From Berkiella sp963803015 (GTDB taxonomy: Bacteria > Pseudomonadota > Gammaproteobacteria > Berkiellales > Berkiellaceae): DNA of 64,000 nt. Under the pieces are notes generated by a model that was not told the DNA's origin, searched no databases, and saw only the letters and a program-made list of their open reading frames with translations. The stretch spans positions 496,001-560,000 of the forward strand of contig CAWDKV010000011.1 of NCBI GenBank assembly GCA_963803015.1. Reading direction: 5' to 3'. Both the position numbers and the translations under genes were made by a program. Positions 35,236 through 44,581 of this stretch are shown here, piece by piece. The stretch's first letter is position 1, and the number at the start of each line of letters is the position of its first letter.

Positions 35236-36261
35236 TTACCAGCGTTTTTTAAGATGAGACTTAAGTTTAGCTTCGGCTTCAACCTCAGAAACGCTACTTT
35301 TTTCTTGAATTCTTCGAGCTTCAAGTCCTTTATATTCAACAAGCTGATCATTAGCAGATTGAAGTATTGCCTTTATCTCTTGAAAATCTCTTTTATATTT
35401 ATCGGGAAGATCTTTTTCACTTATCGCTTTCAAGGAATTGTTAATCGTTGTTATGGCATTAATAAACTTAGAATCAAATGTAAAACCAAGTCTTAGAATT
35501 GGCTCTTTATGTAATGTATCCACATTCACATGAATTGTATCTCCAATTAACTTTAAGATGTCATCCGCACATTTTTTGTATTCTGCAATTAAGTTTCCCC
35601 AAGTTTGTTTTAACTCCTTAGGATTGATAAAAGCTGAAATTACCTCTTTACTAGTTCCTTTCTTCATTAATCTGTCACATTTATCTTGAATGTCAATCAA
35701 AGCATGTCTTGCTTGCTCAAGATATTCTAGTCGAATGAATGAAGTATTTACCATTTCACGAGTAAGAATGTAACCGCCCTCTTTGCGAGTCAAATCAATA
35801 AAATGAAAGTTACTAATAAATGCTAGGTTAATCCCCTTCGGATTTTTTGCTTCCCAAACTTTTTCGTTAAATTCCCCAACTAATTCTTGGTTATGACTGG
35901 CATCATATTCAGATCTTTTACGAATTTCATCTAGATGATTTTGAGTTTCTTCAAATATCTTGTGTAATTTATCAAGAGATAAATGACTTGACATTGTGGT
36001 TATGACTCGTCTAGAACTATTCGCCACGACGAAACTTGGATCTTCCATCAGCTTTTGTTTATCTTTTTTTACAATTTTCCTCAAAGCCTCTACAACTTCT
36101 TCAGGGAGTGAGTCCTCTTCTTTTAGCCCCTTATTTTTTAATAGTTTAATTACATTTTGCAATCTCACTACTGTAGGAGTAAAGTCACCAACTATATACT
36201 GACTCCAGCTCTGGTTTTTGCTGTAGCTGTCATAAATAGCTACTAAATGCTTTAATTTCAT
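35236..36261 (-). CDS. hypothetical helical protein, 341 residues
   Basis: No family recognised. The protein is strongly helical and charged, with long amphipathic stretches (about residues 95-130 and 180-215) and a Lys/Glu-rich C-terminal coiled coil (residues about 318-340). No signal peptide, no membrane segment. Single gene flanked by convergent and divergent neighbours. A cytosolic or exported orphan; no function is proposed. Confidence 0.7.
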   Translation of the reverse strand: MKLKHLVAIYDSYSKNQSWSQYIVGDFTPTVVRLQNVIKLLKNKGLKEEDSLPEEVVEALRKIVKKDKQKLMEDPSFVVANSSRRVITTMSSHLSLDKLHKIFEETQNHLDEIRKRSEYDASHNQELVGEFNEKVWEAKNPKGINLAFISNFHFIDLTRKEGGYILTREMVNTSFIRLEYLEQARHALIDIQDKCDRLMKKGTSKEVISAFINPKELKQTWGNLIAEYKKCADDILKLIGDTIHVNVDTLHKEPILRLGFTFDSKFINAITTINNSLKAISEKDLPDKYKRDFQEIKAILQSANDQLVEYKGLEARRIQEKSSVSEVEAEAKLKSHLKKRW

Positions 36262-36411
36262 ACATATCCCCTTGCGTTACTACATCACCTTCATCTCATA
36301 TCTGTTAAGAGTTGTTGATTAATACAAATGTTCCTTAAACCAGGAACTTTTTTATATTTTGTTTAGTCTCACCATTGTAAATTTAATATTAACAATAAGA
36401 GGAATATTCAT

Positions 36412-36525
36412 ATGAAAAAAATCACACTATTGATCATATTGTCAGTATTATTAGGTGCATGTTCCGCTGGTGGAAGTGTACGATTTTCTGAAGAAAATTC
36501 AGCTTCTAGTCATAAGGTTGTTTAG
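36412..36525 (+). CDS. very small lipoprotein
   Basis: A 37-residue frame. MKKITLLIILSVLLGAC is a lipoprotein signal with lipobox LGAC, leaving a 21-residue mature peptide, CSAGGSVRFSEENSASSH plus three residues. The ribosome site AGAGGA lies 8-9 bases upstream of the ATG. Size and form resemble entericidin-type or other tiny outer-membrane lipoproteins, though the mature part is not Gly/Lys-rich like entericidin. Confidence 0.7.
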   Translation: MKKITLLIILSVLLGACSAGGSVRFSEENSASSHKVV

Positions 36526-36558
36526 TCCTTCTGCTATTAGGCCAAAAATTTTGGTTTT

Positions 36559-36628
36559 GTCTTCCCGGAATTTATTAGCGACACTTAGCGAGCTTGCGAG
36601 CGTTAATGTCACTAAATTCCGGGAAGAC
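36559..36628. repeat. 70-base imperfect palindrome between convergent genes
   Basis: GTCTTCCCGGAATTTA (36559-36574) and TAAATTCCGGGAAGAC (36613-36628) are perfect 16-base inverted arms; the 38 bases between them also fold imperfectly (GACA with TGTC, GCGAGC repeats). It lies between the stops of the small lipoprotein (+) and the patatin gene (-). No T-tract follows on either strand, so it is either a rho-independent-like barrier for both strands or, more likely, a dispersed palindromic repeat/MITE-like unit. Confidence 0.6.
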
Positions 36629-36648
36629 AGATCTAAGTGCTAAAGCCC

Positions 36649-39600
36649 TCAAGGCTTTAAGGTAAGTGTGTCAGGGTTTGTTCCTATACTAGGAACTCTT
36701 AGTTGATGTCGAACTTCTTGGATAACTTTCTTTACATCAACCAACACAGGCGAATCGGTTATTTTAATTTTCTGAATCTCTTCAATAGCAAATCCTGAAG
36801 TTGAGAGCTCTCTTAGAAATGTATAAGCATCCTCAAGCGTCCGTGCTTTTATCTCAAAAGTTAAGATCTGATTTTTAGACATGATCCATTTTTCGTAAGT
36901 CTTAGCAGACTCCACAATTTTCTGTGTCGGTTTTCCATAAAAGGAAAGTTTTTCTTTATCTTCTTCGATTTGTATTTTATTCTGATTGGTATTTTTTGAA
37001 GAAAAAGTATGATTATTTTGTTGAGATTGATAATGCCAGTGGGATTCAGGAAAGACATCTTTAAAAATTTCTCTTATAAAAGATCGAGGTGTACTTTTTG
37101 TTGTGAAAGGTTGTTTGTTGGAACTCACTGCCGTTAATAAAGGAGATTGGTGCAAATTTTTTCTTAATTTTTTATTATTTGCATGAGGCAAAGATTGAAT
37201 AATAGCTCTTTCTTTATTAATGGGTAGCATTGATCTTTTATCTAATTTCTTATACTGGATCCCTTTTAAGGCCAAAGCTCTAATTAACACCTGCTCTTCA
37301 TCTAACAAAGCTTGATATGCGTTTTGAAGTTGAACATATAAATTTGCGTCTTGAGTCAGATCTGAAACATTTTCTTTTGCTTCATTTATTAAAACTTGCA
37401 ATTTGGCTTGTAGAGGCAATATTTCTTGTTCTAAAATACGTTGGTTTTCAACAGATGTTTTAGCATAATATTTATGCATTGTATTTTGGTATTTCTTTTG
37501 AGAATAAATAACTTCTTTCCCCATATATTGGGTATGGTATTGATTGACTTCTGCTCTCCCCATATCCACCATACTTTGAGATTCTTCTCGCGTATGTTTT
37601 TTTCCAAAAAACAATAATCTCTTTAATTTAGAGCTAGTTTTAAATTTTTCTGAAAGTATAAGTGTATTGGCAGTATATTTATCCGATATAATTGAAGCTC
37701 TTGCGTACATCCCTTTTAGTACATTATTTATAAACTTCCCTAATGTCAGTTCACTTTTAGGTGATTCTTTCCCTCCCCAGCGATCACGATAAGCTTCCTC
37801 ATTTATCATTAATCCAAATGAACAAGGATTAGCACCAGCATCATTGAGTCCATGAGATAAAAATTGAGCCTGATCAAAAACCTCTATAGGATAATCATTC
37901 GCAATATTTCCGCTGACATAATATTTTTCATCATAAGCGACTGGGACATACTTTCCTGGCGTGCTACAGGTTATTCTAATTGCTTTTACAAGCGGTATAT
38001 TAGGATCTTGCTCGTAGGAAAAAATTTTCAATGATGCATCTTGAAGACTTGTTCCCGTAAGATAAATATCCTTTATATTTAATGTGGGAAAATCGCTAGA
38101 GAGCGTTTTTAACTGGCCTAATGTAATATCGCTCAAATCATCCAAACCATATAATTGCTTGAGAGCGCTGAGCTTAATTTGTAAAAAAGCTTCAATTTTT
38201 TCATTATCTCCCTTAATAGACGCTAACTCTTCTTTGGTTAAATTTTCATATAGGAGCTTTTTTACTTTATTCTCTAGCTTTATTTTAATGACGTTTTGAA
38301 GAAGCTTTTCAAGCGCTTCACCTTTATAAAGCCCTTTTTCTGCTAAAGCGGTAACTATGCCAGATAAGGTGACATCAATTCCTTTAATGGTAAACAGCTT
38401 ATCTAAACCTCCTAAAGACACAACCTCATCTTGTAGCGTTTTTGAATTAAATTCATTCATCATTAATTTTGCAAGCTCTTCAGCTTCAAATCCTATTGCA
38501 TAAAGCGCTGCAACAAGTCCTCCTTCTGAGCTCCCTGCAACACGCTTGACTTGGTTTAGCATTCCTTTGTTTTGCATTTCAATTAAAGCACCAGCATAAG
38601 TTGCACCTTTACCCATGCCTCCTGCCAAAACTAAATTTTCAAGGGGGGGCCTCTCGGTTTCACTCAAACGCTGTTCATGGTTTAACTGCTTAAGTATCTG
38701 CTTAAATCTCGTCTCCCAACTCTTCATTCCGTGCGTTTGTTCTTGAACAGGGATTGAAACAGCTTGCCAATTTACCTTCTCAATCAGACTCGGTTTAGAT
38801 TTTTTGAATAATCGATACAATCTATATAGCGGACTGGTGGTTCTTCTTAGAATACCTTTACCAACTTGAAAGGGCAAAGCTAATAGCATCTTTGTAAGAT
38901 AAGGCAATGAATCATTAAAAAGACCTTGCGAGAGCACTTTAAATTGTTTAAAACCTGAACTCAACTTCCGATATAAGATCCCAGCAAATAGCGCATTTTT
39001 TTTATTAAGTGCTTTTTCCAATTTGTCACTATTTGAATTATCAAGTCTCTTATAGAGGTGGGTTTCTTCAACTAAATCTCGAAACTCTGCGACCACTTGG
39101 GTCTCATCAACGCTTAATCCACTGAGGATATTAGCCTCCCCAATGTAATTTCTAGGCTTACGCTTTTTAGTTACACCCGCATAGGATTTTTGATGAATTA
39201 AATTGAATCCTGAGAGTGCAAATAACGGTCTATTTGTTTTTAACTTTTTTATTTGCTTTTTGGTATTTCGTTTTAATTTATTTGAAACGCGACAGGGATC
39301 AATTAGTTTTAAATCTAAGCTCCCAATTTCTTGTAATATGTCCTCAGCCCCCCCCTCATTGAGCTGTTTAATGATTGCAGAAAAGAGCATTTGCGCATCT
39401 TGACCGGCAAGTCCTTCCCCTACTATCGTTAAACACACTTTTCCTGACTTTGTGCTTCGTTTCTCCTTCACTTGACGCAGTGCAAATTTAATTTGTTGTA
39501 AAATTGCATTTTTGTGTTCTTCAAATTGCGTTTCTCTATTTTTTGAATGCTTTGAAATCAATGAAAACTGACTTTCTTTTTCTGCTTGCCCCGGTTGTTC

Positions 39601-42228
39601 AAAAGCAACAATTATTTCATCTGTTTTATCTGATCGGCTAAACTCTGGGCATAAAACATGCGCCTTAATTGGTGGCATCTTGAATTTTTTGTCCATGGAC
39701 AAATACGAATATGTTTGATGGGTATTATAAACTACTGTGTTGACCTGGTAAGAAGAGGCATGCTTACCAAAAGTTTCGCCCTCTTTTTTTTTCATCTCTG
39801 TTGCATTATAGGCTGTATCATTTTCATTCGTGAGGTTAATACTCCCTGCCCAATTCCCAACACTTAATAATTGCAATAATTCTTGTAAGTTAGCCGTGTA
39901 TGCATAGTTTAGATTAAGAAATTTCGCCAATTTCTTTTCTTGCTTTAGTCCATTCCATTTTTCTAAGACTTGTTCTTTTGCTAAAAATTCAGCATAACCT
40001 CTCTCACTAGTTTGATCTTGCAAAATCCGATTTAAAATAATTTCCCACTCTTTTTTAAACCATTCCACTGATTTTTCATCAGTATCTTTTATAATATTTG
40101 ATGCGACTAATCTTTCTATAAGAAGATTTTTAAAAAAATCTATCCGTAACTCTTGTTCTTTACCTTTAAACAAATTGCGTACAGATAAGTAATGTAAAGC
40201 ATACACCTGAGATTGTTCTAAGGTGTAACCAAATGCCAGCACATCCTGAAAAATTTCATCATACAAATCGGCTATCTGGCCAGCATCTTTCTCTGAATAA
40301 AAATGTTGCTCTTGGTAAACATTTTGAATTTCTCTTTTTTTTCTTTGACGTATTTTATACAATTGATTTTCAAAATTTGATAATCTTGGATCTGGATAAT
40401 GCTTGACTGAGGCTTGTATAACAGCTAGCACCTCATCCATTTGTTCATGTAGAATCTCCTCTATTCCAGACAAGCTTTCAACTAGATTATCTTGCTGGAT
40501 CTTTTCCAAAATTCTTATTTTATTCAGAATTTCATACACTTCTTTTTTAACATACCGACTAACCTCTTGATAGCTCTCTCTTTTTTGCTTTATCTCTTTA
40601 GTTATCTTTTTCCGTTTATCTTCATTAAAAAAAATTTCAGCATTATAATCTTCAAGTTGTGCATTAAGCTCTTCTCGCTCTAAAGGGCTTGATGCTGACT
40701 CCAGACGCTCCTGCAATGTTTTTTTATGAGCATTTAATAATTGAGATTCACTTTTAACAATTTCTAATTGTCTCTCTAAGTAAATGCAATAATTGGCCAA
40801 TTCTTCCAATTCGTCATATATATTCTTTTGTTTTTCATATTCATCATTCGAAATTTCTGCAGTTTCATTTTTGAGATTTTCTAGTTCTTTTGAAATATCC
40901 AATGTCTTTAATACAGCCAATAGCGTGGTGCACTCTTGCAACAAAGGAAACATTTCGTTTTCCAACATCAAGGTTATTTCTTGTGGTGTTTTTGAATAAA
41001 TCTTTTCTTGCCATGTCTGATAATCTGGCAAATTATGATAACGCACATCGTTGCGATAATTATCTATATAATTTTGCATGGCTTTTTTGCCGGAGAAGAT
41101 GAGTTTTAGTACAGTATCAGGATTAAGATTAAAGTCCATCGTTTCGACATCTTCATCAAATATCTGAATAGAATTTGTGCTATAAAATTGTTTTAATACT
41201 TCACTTCTCATCTGCAATCCCTTTAGAATCCCTTCTATTAGAGTTGATAAATGCAAATTACTTTTATCGCTTTTCACTCCCCATCTTTCTTGGATTTCCG
41301 CTTTAGAATCAACAAGAAAACCCAAGGTAGCGGGGTTAACATTCGCTTCATTTCGGCCATGTGATAGAAATTGCGGTCTATCAAATATTCTCATAGGATA
41401 ATTATCAGCGACCCCACCATCCATATAGAGTTCACCTTCAAACATAACTGGTTCAAAACCCAAGGGAAAACTCATGGTAATTCTGATAGCGAGGACGACT
41501 GGCATTTTAGGGTTGGTTTGTTCCGAAAAAACCTTCAGTTTTCCGTCTCTCACTCTTGTCCCAGTCACATAGAGTTCTTTAAATTTTAAATCTGGATAAT
41601 CTTGTCTGAGTAGGTTTAACTGTTCAAAGGTGATAAGAGCAGGATCTGTGATATAGTATTTCTCTAACATTTCACGATATTTATGCTCGACGAATTCAGC
41701 CACCACCTCACTATTGTCGTTATTTTTTTTCAATTTCTCTATTTCATCATTATTTTCTTTAATGATCTGTTCTTTGAGTTTCTCTTCTATTTTTCTTTTT
41801 AAAATCATTTTTGCTAATTCTAGAAATTTATCTCCTTTGTAAAGTCCTTTATGTTGAAATAACATATAAAGATCTGACACACCTAGCGGCATGCCTGCAG
41901 CTTTAAAAATTCTAGTGGGATCAACACTATTTCTACTATCCATGAGTTCTTTGAAATTAATTTCTTCACTCATGATTTTCAGAATTTCATCGGGGGTATG
42001 TCCGACAGCTAAAAGTAAGGCCACAATGCCGCCAGCGGAACTACCTGCAACCCGTATTACTGTGTCTAGAAGATTGTTTTCAGCTAAAACCTGCAGCGCA
42101 CCAGCATAGGCAAGGCCTTTCACTCCTCCGCCTTCCAGTACGAGATTCTCAATGGGAACAGTTTGCTCTCTTTTTAAGCTCTGCAAGGATTTTAATTGGC
42201 TAATAACCGTGTATATACTATCCAGCAT
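36649..42228 (-). CDS. giant protein with two patatin-like phospholipase domains
   Basis: 1859 residues. Patatin domain 1 (about 25-400): oxyanion loop GGGVKG at 33-38, nucleophile Ser64 in GSSAGG, partner Asp270 in YMDGGVADNYP. A Glu/Lys-rich coiled coil follows at about 440-640, then unknown regions. Patatin domain 2 (about 1195-1570): GGMGKG loop and Ser1234 in GSSEGG, but the Asp is replaced (YYVSGNIANDYP, Ser1439), so this copy is probably inactive. The last 100 residues contain a module shared with the 51789-52427 protein. No signal peptide. Patatin phospholipases of this kind include type IV effectors of Legionella (VipD/VpdA type). The rhomboid gene 33 bases upstream may be co-transcribed. 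Confidence 0.9.
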   Translation of the reverse strand: MLDSIYTVISQLKSLQSLKREQTVPIENLVLEGGGVKGLAYAGALQVLAENNLLDTVIRVAGSSAGGIVALLLAVGHTPDEILKIMSEEINFKELMDSRNSVDPTRIFKAAGMPLGVSDLYMLFQHKGLYKGDKFLELAKMILKRKIEEKLKEQIIKENNDEIEKLKKNNDNSEVVAEFVEHKYREMLEKYYITDPALITFEQLNLLRQDYPDLKFKELYVTGTRVRDGKLKVFSEQTNPKMPVVLAIRITMSFPLGFEPVMFEGELYMDGGVADNYPMRIFDRPQFLSHGRNEANVNPATLGFLVDSKAEIQERWGVKSDKSNLHLSTLIEGILKGLQMRSEVLKQFYSTNSIQIFDEDVETMDFNLNPDTVLKLIFSGKKAMQNYIDNYRNDVRYHNLPDYQTWQEKIYSKTPQEITLMLENEMFPLLQECTTLLAVLKTLDISKELENLKNETAEISNDEYEKQKNIYDELEELANYCIYLERQLEIVKSESQLLNAHKKTLQERLESASSPLEREELNAQLEDYNAEIFFNEDKRKKITKEIKQKRESYQEVSRYVKKEVYEILNKIRILEKIQQDNLVESLSGIEEILHEQMDEVLAVIQASVKHYPDPRLSNFENQLYKIRQRKKREIQNVYQEQHFYSEKDAGQIADLYDEIFQDVLAFGYTLEQSQVYALHYLSVRNLFKGKEQELRIDFFKNLLIERLVASNIIKDTDEKSVEWFKKEWEIILNRILQDQTSERGYAEFLAKEQVLEKWNGLKQEKKLAKFLNLNYAYTANLQELLQLLSVGNWAGSINLTNENDTAYNATEMKKKEGETFGKHASSYQVNTVVYNTHQTYSYLSMDKKFKMPPIKAHVLCPEFSRSDKTDEIIVAFEQPGQAEKESQFSLISKHSKNRETQFEEHKNAILQQIKFALRQVKEKRSTKSGKVCLTIVGEGLAGQDAQMLFSAIIKQLNEGGAEDILQEIGSLDLKLIDPCRVSNKLKRNTKKQIKKLKTNRPLFALSGFNLIHQKSYAGVTKKRKPRNYIGEANILSGLSVDETQVVAEFRDLVEETHLYKRLDNSNSDKLEKALNKKNALFAGILYRKLSSGFKQFKVLSQGLFNDSLPYLTKMLLALPFQVGKGILRRTTSPLYRLYRLFKKSKPSLIEKVNWQAVSIPVQEQTHGMKSWETRFKQILKQLNHEQRLSETERPPLENLVLAGGMGKGATYAGALIEMQNKGMLNQVKRVAGSSEGGLVAALYAIGFEAEELAKLMMNEFNSKTLQDEVVSLGGLDKLFTIKGIDVTLSGIVTALAEKGLYKGEALEKLLQNVIKIKLENKVKKLLYENLTKEELASIKGDNEKIEAFLQIKLSALKQLYGLDDLSDITLGQLKTLSSDFPTLNIKDIYLTGTSLQDASLKIFSYEQDPNIPLVKAIRITCSTPGKYVPVAYDEKYYVSGNIANDYPIEVFDQAQFLSHGLNDAGANPCSFGLMINEEAYRDRWGGKESPKSELTLGKFINNVLKGMYARASIISDKYTANTLILSEKFKTSSKLKRLLFFGKKHTREESQSMVDMGRAEVNQYHTQYMGKEVIYSQKKYQNTMHKYYAKTSVENQRILEQEILPLQAKLQVLINEAKENVSDLTQDANLYVQLQNAYQALLDEEQVLIRALALKGIQYKKLDKRSMLPINKERAIIQSLPHANNKKLRKNLHQSPLLTAVSSNKQPFTTKSTPRSFIREIFKDVFPESHWHYQSQQNNHTFSSKNTNQNKIQIEEDKEKLSFYGKPTQKIVESAKTYEKWIMSKNQILTFEIKARTLEDAYTFLRELSTSGFAIEEIQKIKITDSPVLVDVKKVIQEVRHQLRVPSIGTNPDTLTLKP

Positions 42229-42261
42229 AATCGTACCTACGTTTTATGTAGATTAGACCAA

Positions 42262-42891
42262 TTAGTGGATGATAAGTGCGACGAGCTTTTGAAAATAAAA
42301 GACAATAGTAGGTAAGTAGTGTTGATTGATATACATAGCGAAAAGACCAGACAAAAACCCCATTAAATGTCCTTCCCAGGAGACTGTTTCCTCTGTTGGA
42401 AACAAGCTCAATAAAATTCCTCCGAAATAATAAAAGGCAACAGCAGCGCAAAAGAAAGTTGTTATTGTGGGGTGCTCATAAGCTGAAGCTAAGACATAAC
42501 CAAAATAGCCAGAAATAAGTGCGCTCGCGCCAATGTGGATAGCATTTCGCCCAACACACCAAACTCCGAAGCCTGCTAAAAGGGTTATAATAACAGTTGC
42601 TGAATAAAATGCTGGTAATCCTAAAGTCATGACAAACAAGCCAAGAAAAAACAAAGGCATTGAATTAAATAACAGGTGGTTAAAATTAGCATGCAAGAAA
42701 GGAGCGAGAATTATCCCAATTAATCCTCTAGCATGTCTTGGCCAAATACCCCAGCGATTGAGTCTTGAGCCTGTTTTCCAATTAATGTAGTTAAAAACCC
42801 ACAAACCAGCTAATAAACTCAACATAGTAGGAATGTATTGTTTAGAGGTTTCAGTAAACAACTCTATTTCTTGGCTAAGCTCACTTAACAT
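42262..42891 (-). CDS. rhomboid family intramembrane serine protease
   Basis: 209 residues with six hydrophobic segments. The loop-1/TM2 motif HANFNHLLFNSMP (67-79), GASAL (121-125, catalytic Ser123) and WEGHLMGFLSG (172-182, catalytic His175) are all present, so the protease should be active in the inner membrane. It lies 33 bases upstream of the patatin gene on the same strand. TATAAT on the minus strand at 42912-42917 may be its -10 box. Confidence 0.92.
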   Translation of the reverse strand: MLSELSQEIELFTETSKQYIPTMLSLLAGLWVFNYINWKTGSRLNRWGIWPRHARGLIGIILAPFLHANFNHLLFNSMPLFFLGLFVMTLGLPAFYSATVIITLLAGFGVWCVGRNAIHIGASALISGYFGYVLASAYEHPTITTFFCAAVAFYYFGGILLSLFPTEETVSWEGHLMGFLSGLFAMYINQHYLPTIVFYFQKLVALIIH

Positions 42892-43010
42892 AAGATTCCC
42901 TTCTTTTTTTTATTATAGGTGCAAACTCAAACAATAATGGGAAAATTTGTCTAGTTCCATTACACTAACTCTTAAGTGGAATAATTAATGAATAAAAAAA
43001 AGGATTTATT

Positions 43011-43598
43011 TTGGTTACTTACATATTTAAAAAATTAAACCTTCTACTTGGTTTATTCTTTTGCGTATGTGTTACTACTAATGCTATGTCTGGTGGGCCT
43101 AGTGATAGTGAAAAGTGGCAATATTTGCAGAAATCAAAAATAATCAAACATTTAATCGAGATAGTAACGTGGCCCAATTCTGCCATTCAAGATAAAAATG
43201 TACGTCTGTGTGTACTTGGCAGTTTCCCTGATGGGGATAGTCTGAAAAATCTAAACGGGACAACTGTCAATGGATTAAAGCTTAATGTGGTTAAAATCTC
43301 AGATGCCCTCAAGCCTGAACAAAATTGTAACCTTATTTATATCAGCAAATCTGAGCTAAAAAATAGCAGCAAAATTATTGAAGCTTATACTAAAAAACCG
43401 GTTTTGCTTATAGGGGATATGCCAGATTTTGCAGAAAAAGGCGGTAATATGAATTTCATTATGTTAAGCGCCAATGCAGTCGGCCTCACGGTTAATCTAG
43501 AGCGTATGGAACAAAGTAACCTGAAAATTGACATGAAAGAATTTCAGCAATTTACTATTTTTCCAGAAGAAAACGATATCAATCTATTATTTAAATAG
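43011..43598 (+). CDS. YfiR/DUF4154 family periplasmic protein
   Basis: 195 residues. The signal peptide LNLLLGLFFCVCVTTNAMS is followed by KSKIIKHLIEIVTWPN, VRLCVLGSFPDGDSL, NLIYISKSE and KPVLLIGDMPDFAEKGGNMN, the blocks of YfiR/DUF4154 proteins. YfiR represses the diguanylate cyclase YfiN in Pseudomonas, but no partner cyclase is seen here. The start is a TTG at 43011 with AAAAGGA 7-8 bases upstream; an ATG at 42988 is in another frame that stops at 43038. Confidence 0.82.
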   Translation: MVTYIFKKLNLLLGLFFCVCVTTNAMSGGPSDSEKWQYLQKSKIIKHLIEIVTWPNSAIQDKNVRLCVLGSFPDGDSLKNLNGTTVNGLKLNVVKISDALKPEQNCNLIYISKSELKNSSKIIEAYTKKPVLLIGDMPDFAEKGGNMNFIMLSANAVGLTVNLERMEQSNLKIDMKEFQQFTIFPEENDINLLFK

Positions 43599-43608
43599 GT
43601 ATCGCTGC

Positions 43609-43631
43609 ATCCCGCGGCTTGTCCGCGGGAT
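43609..43631. repeat. perfect hairpin, dispersed-repeat type
   Basis: ATCCCGCGG (43609-43617) and CCGCGGGAT (43623-43631) form a 9-pair GC-rich stem with loop CTTGT. It lies between the convergent stops of the YfiR-like gene and rimK. No T-tract follows. The sequence is of the kind found as short intergenic palindromes in many obligate and facultative intracellular bacteria; the copy number in this genome cannot be judged from one window. Confidence 0.5.
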
Positions 43632-43681
43632 CGACAAAAAAGTTGCGACAAATAAGCACGATGGGATATGCAGCTTGAGAT

Positions 43682-44581
43682 TTAACCTTTTTCGCGTGAC
43701 TGATACCTTTTGACGATATCTTTTTCAATAAATTCGACTATCATATCTGCGACATTCTTACCCGTCACCCGCTCTATGCCTTCTAATCCTGGTGAGGAAT
43801 TGACTTCCAATACTAAAGGACCATGAATAGAACGAACAATATCAACGCCCGCTATTCTCAGCCCCATCACTCTAGCTGCTTTCACCGCTAATGCGCGCTC
43901 TTCGGGTTTTAATTTTATGGTGCAAGCGGTGCCACCTCGGTGCAAATTGGAACGAAAATCGCCTTCTTTGGCCGTTCTTTTCATCGCGGCAACCACTTTA
44001 TCTCCAACAACGAAACAGCGAATATCTGATCCTTTTGCTTCCTCAATATACTCTTGCACTAAAAAGTTTGCATTTAATCCACGAAAGGCATTGATAACAC
44101 CTTCTGCTGCTTTATCTGTTTCGGCAAGGACAATTCCTTTTCCTTGCGTACTTTCCATCAACTTTACAATCAATGGCGCACCTTTGACAAATTCTATCAA
44201 TTCGTCTGTTGCTAAAGCAGAATGCGCATACCCCGTTATTGGCATGCCAACTCCTTTTTTAGCTAATAATTGATGCGCTCGTAATTTATCGCGTGATCTC
44301 GAAATTGCAATAGATTCATTAACCGAATAGACAGCACCCACTTCAAATTGACGTAAAACAGCAGTGCCATACGCCGTTACCGATGCGCCAATTCTTGGAA
44401 TAATTGCATCAAAAGTTAATATTTGTTTTTTATAATGGACTGAAGGTTTATAGGAAGTAATATTCATATAGCATTTGAGTACATCAATTACTTGCACCTG
44501 ATGACCGCGATTATGCGCTTCTTCATAAAGCCGGCGGGTGGAATATATTTTTGGATTACGAGATAAAATAGCAATTTTCAT
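43682..44581 (-). CDS. rimK: ribosomal protein S6 modification protein (ATP-grasp ligase)
   Basis: RimK adds glutamate residues to the C-terminus of ribosomal protein S6. 299 residues fit. ILSRNPKIYSTRRL starts the protein; IPRIGASVTAYGTAVLRQFE is the N-terminal hallmark. LIVKLMESTQGKGIVLAE and FLVQEYIEEAKGSDIRCFVV belong to the ATP-grasp core, and VDIVRSIHGPLVLEVNSSPG is the metal-binding end. Its start overlaps the endA stop by 4 bases, so the two are translated from one mRNA. Confidence 0.94.
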   Translation of the reverse strand: MKIAILSRNPKIYSTRRLYEEAHNRGHQVQVIDVLKCYMNITSYKPSVHYKKQILTFDAIIPRIGASVTAYGTAVLRQFEVGAVYSVNESIAISRSRDKLRAHQLLAKKGVGMPITGYAHSALATDELIEFVKGAPLIVKLMESTQGKGIVLAETDKAAEGVINAFRGLNANFLVQEYIEEAKGSDIRCFVVGDKVVAAMKRTAKEGDFRSNLHRGGTACTIKLKPEERALAVKAARVMGLRIAGVDIVRSIHGPLVLEVNSSPGLEGIERVTGKNVADMIVEFIEKDIVKRYQSREKG

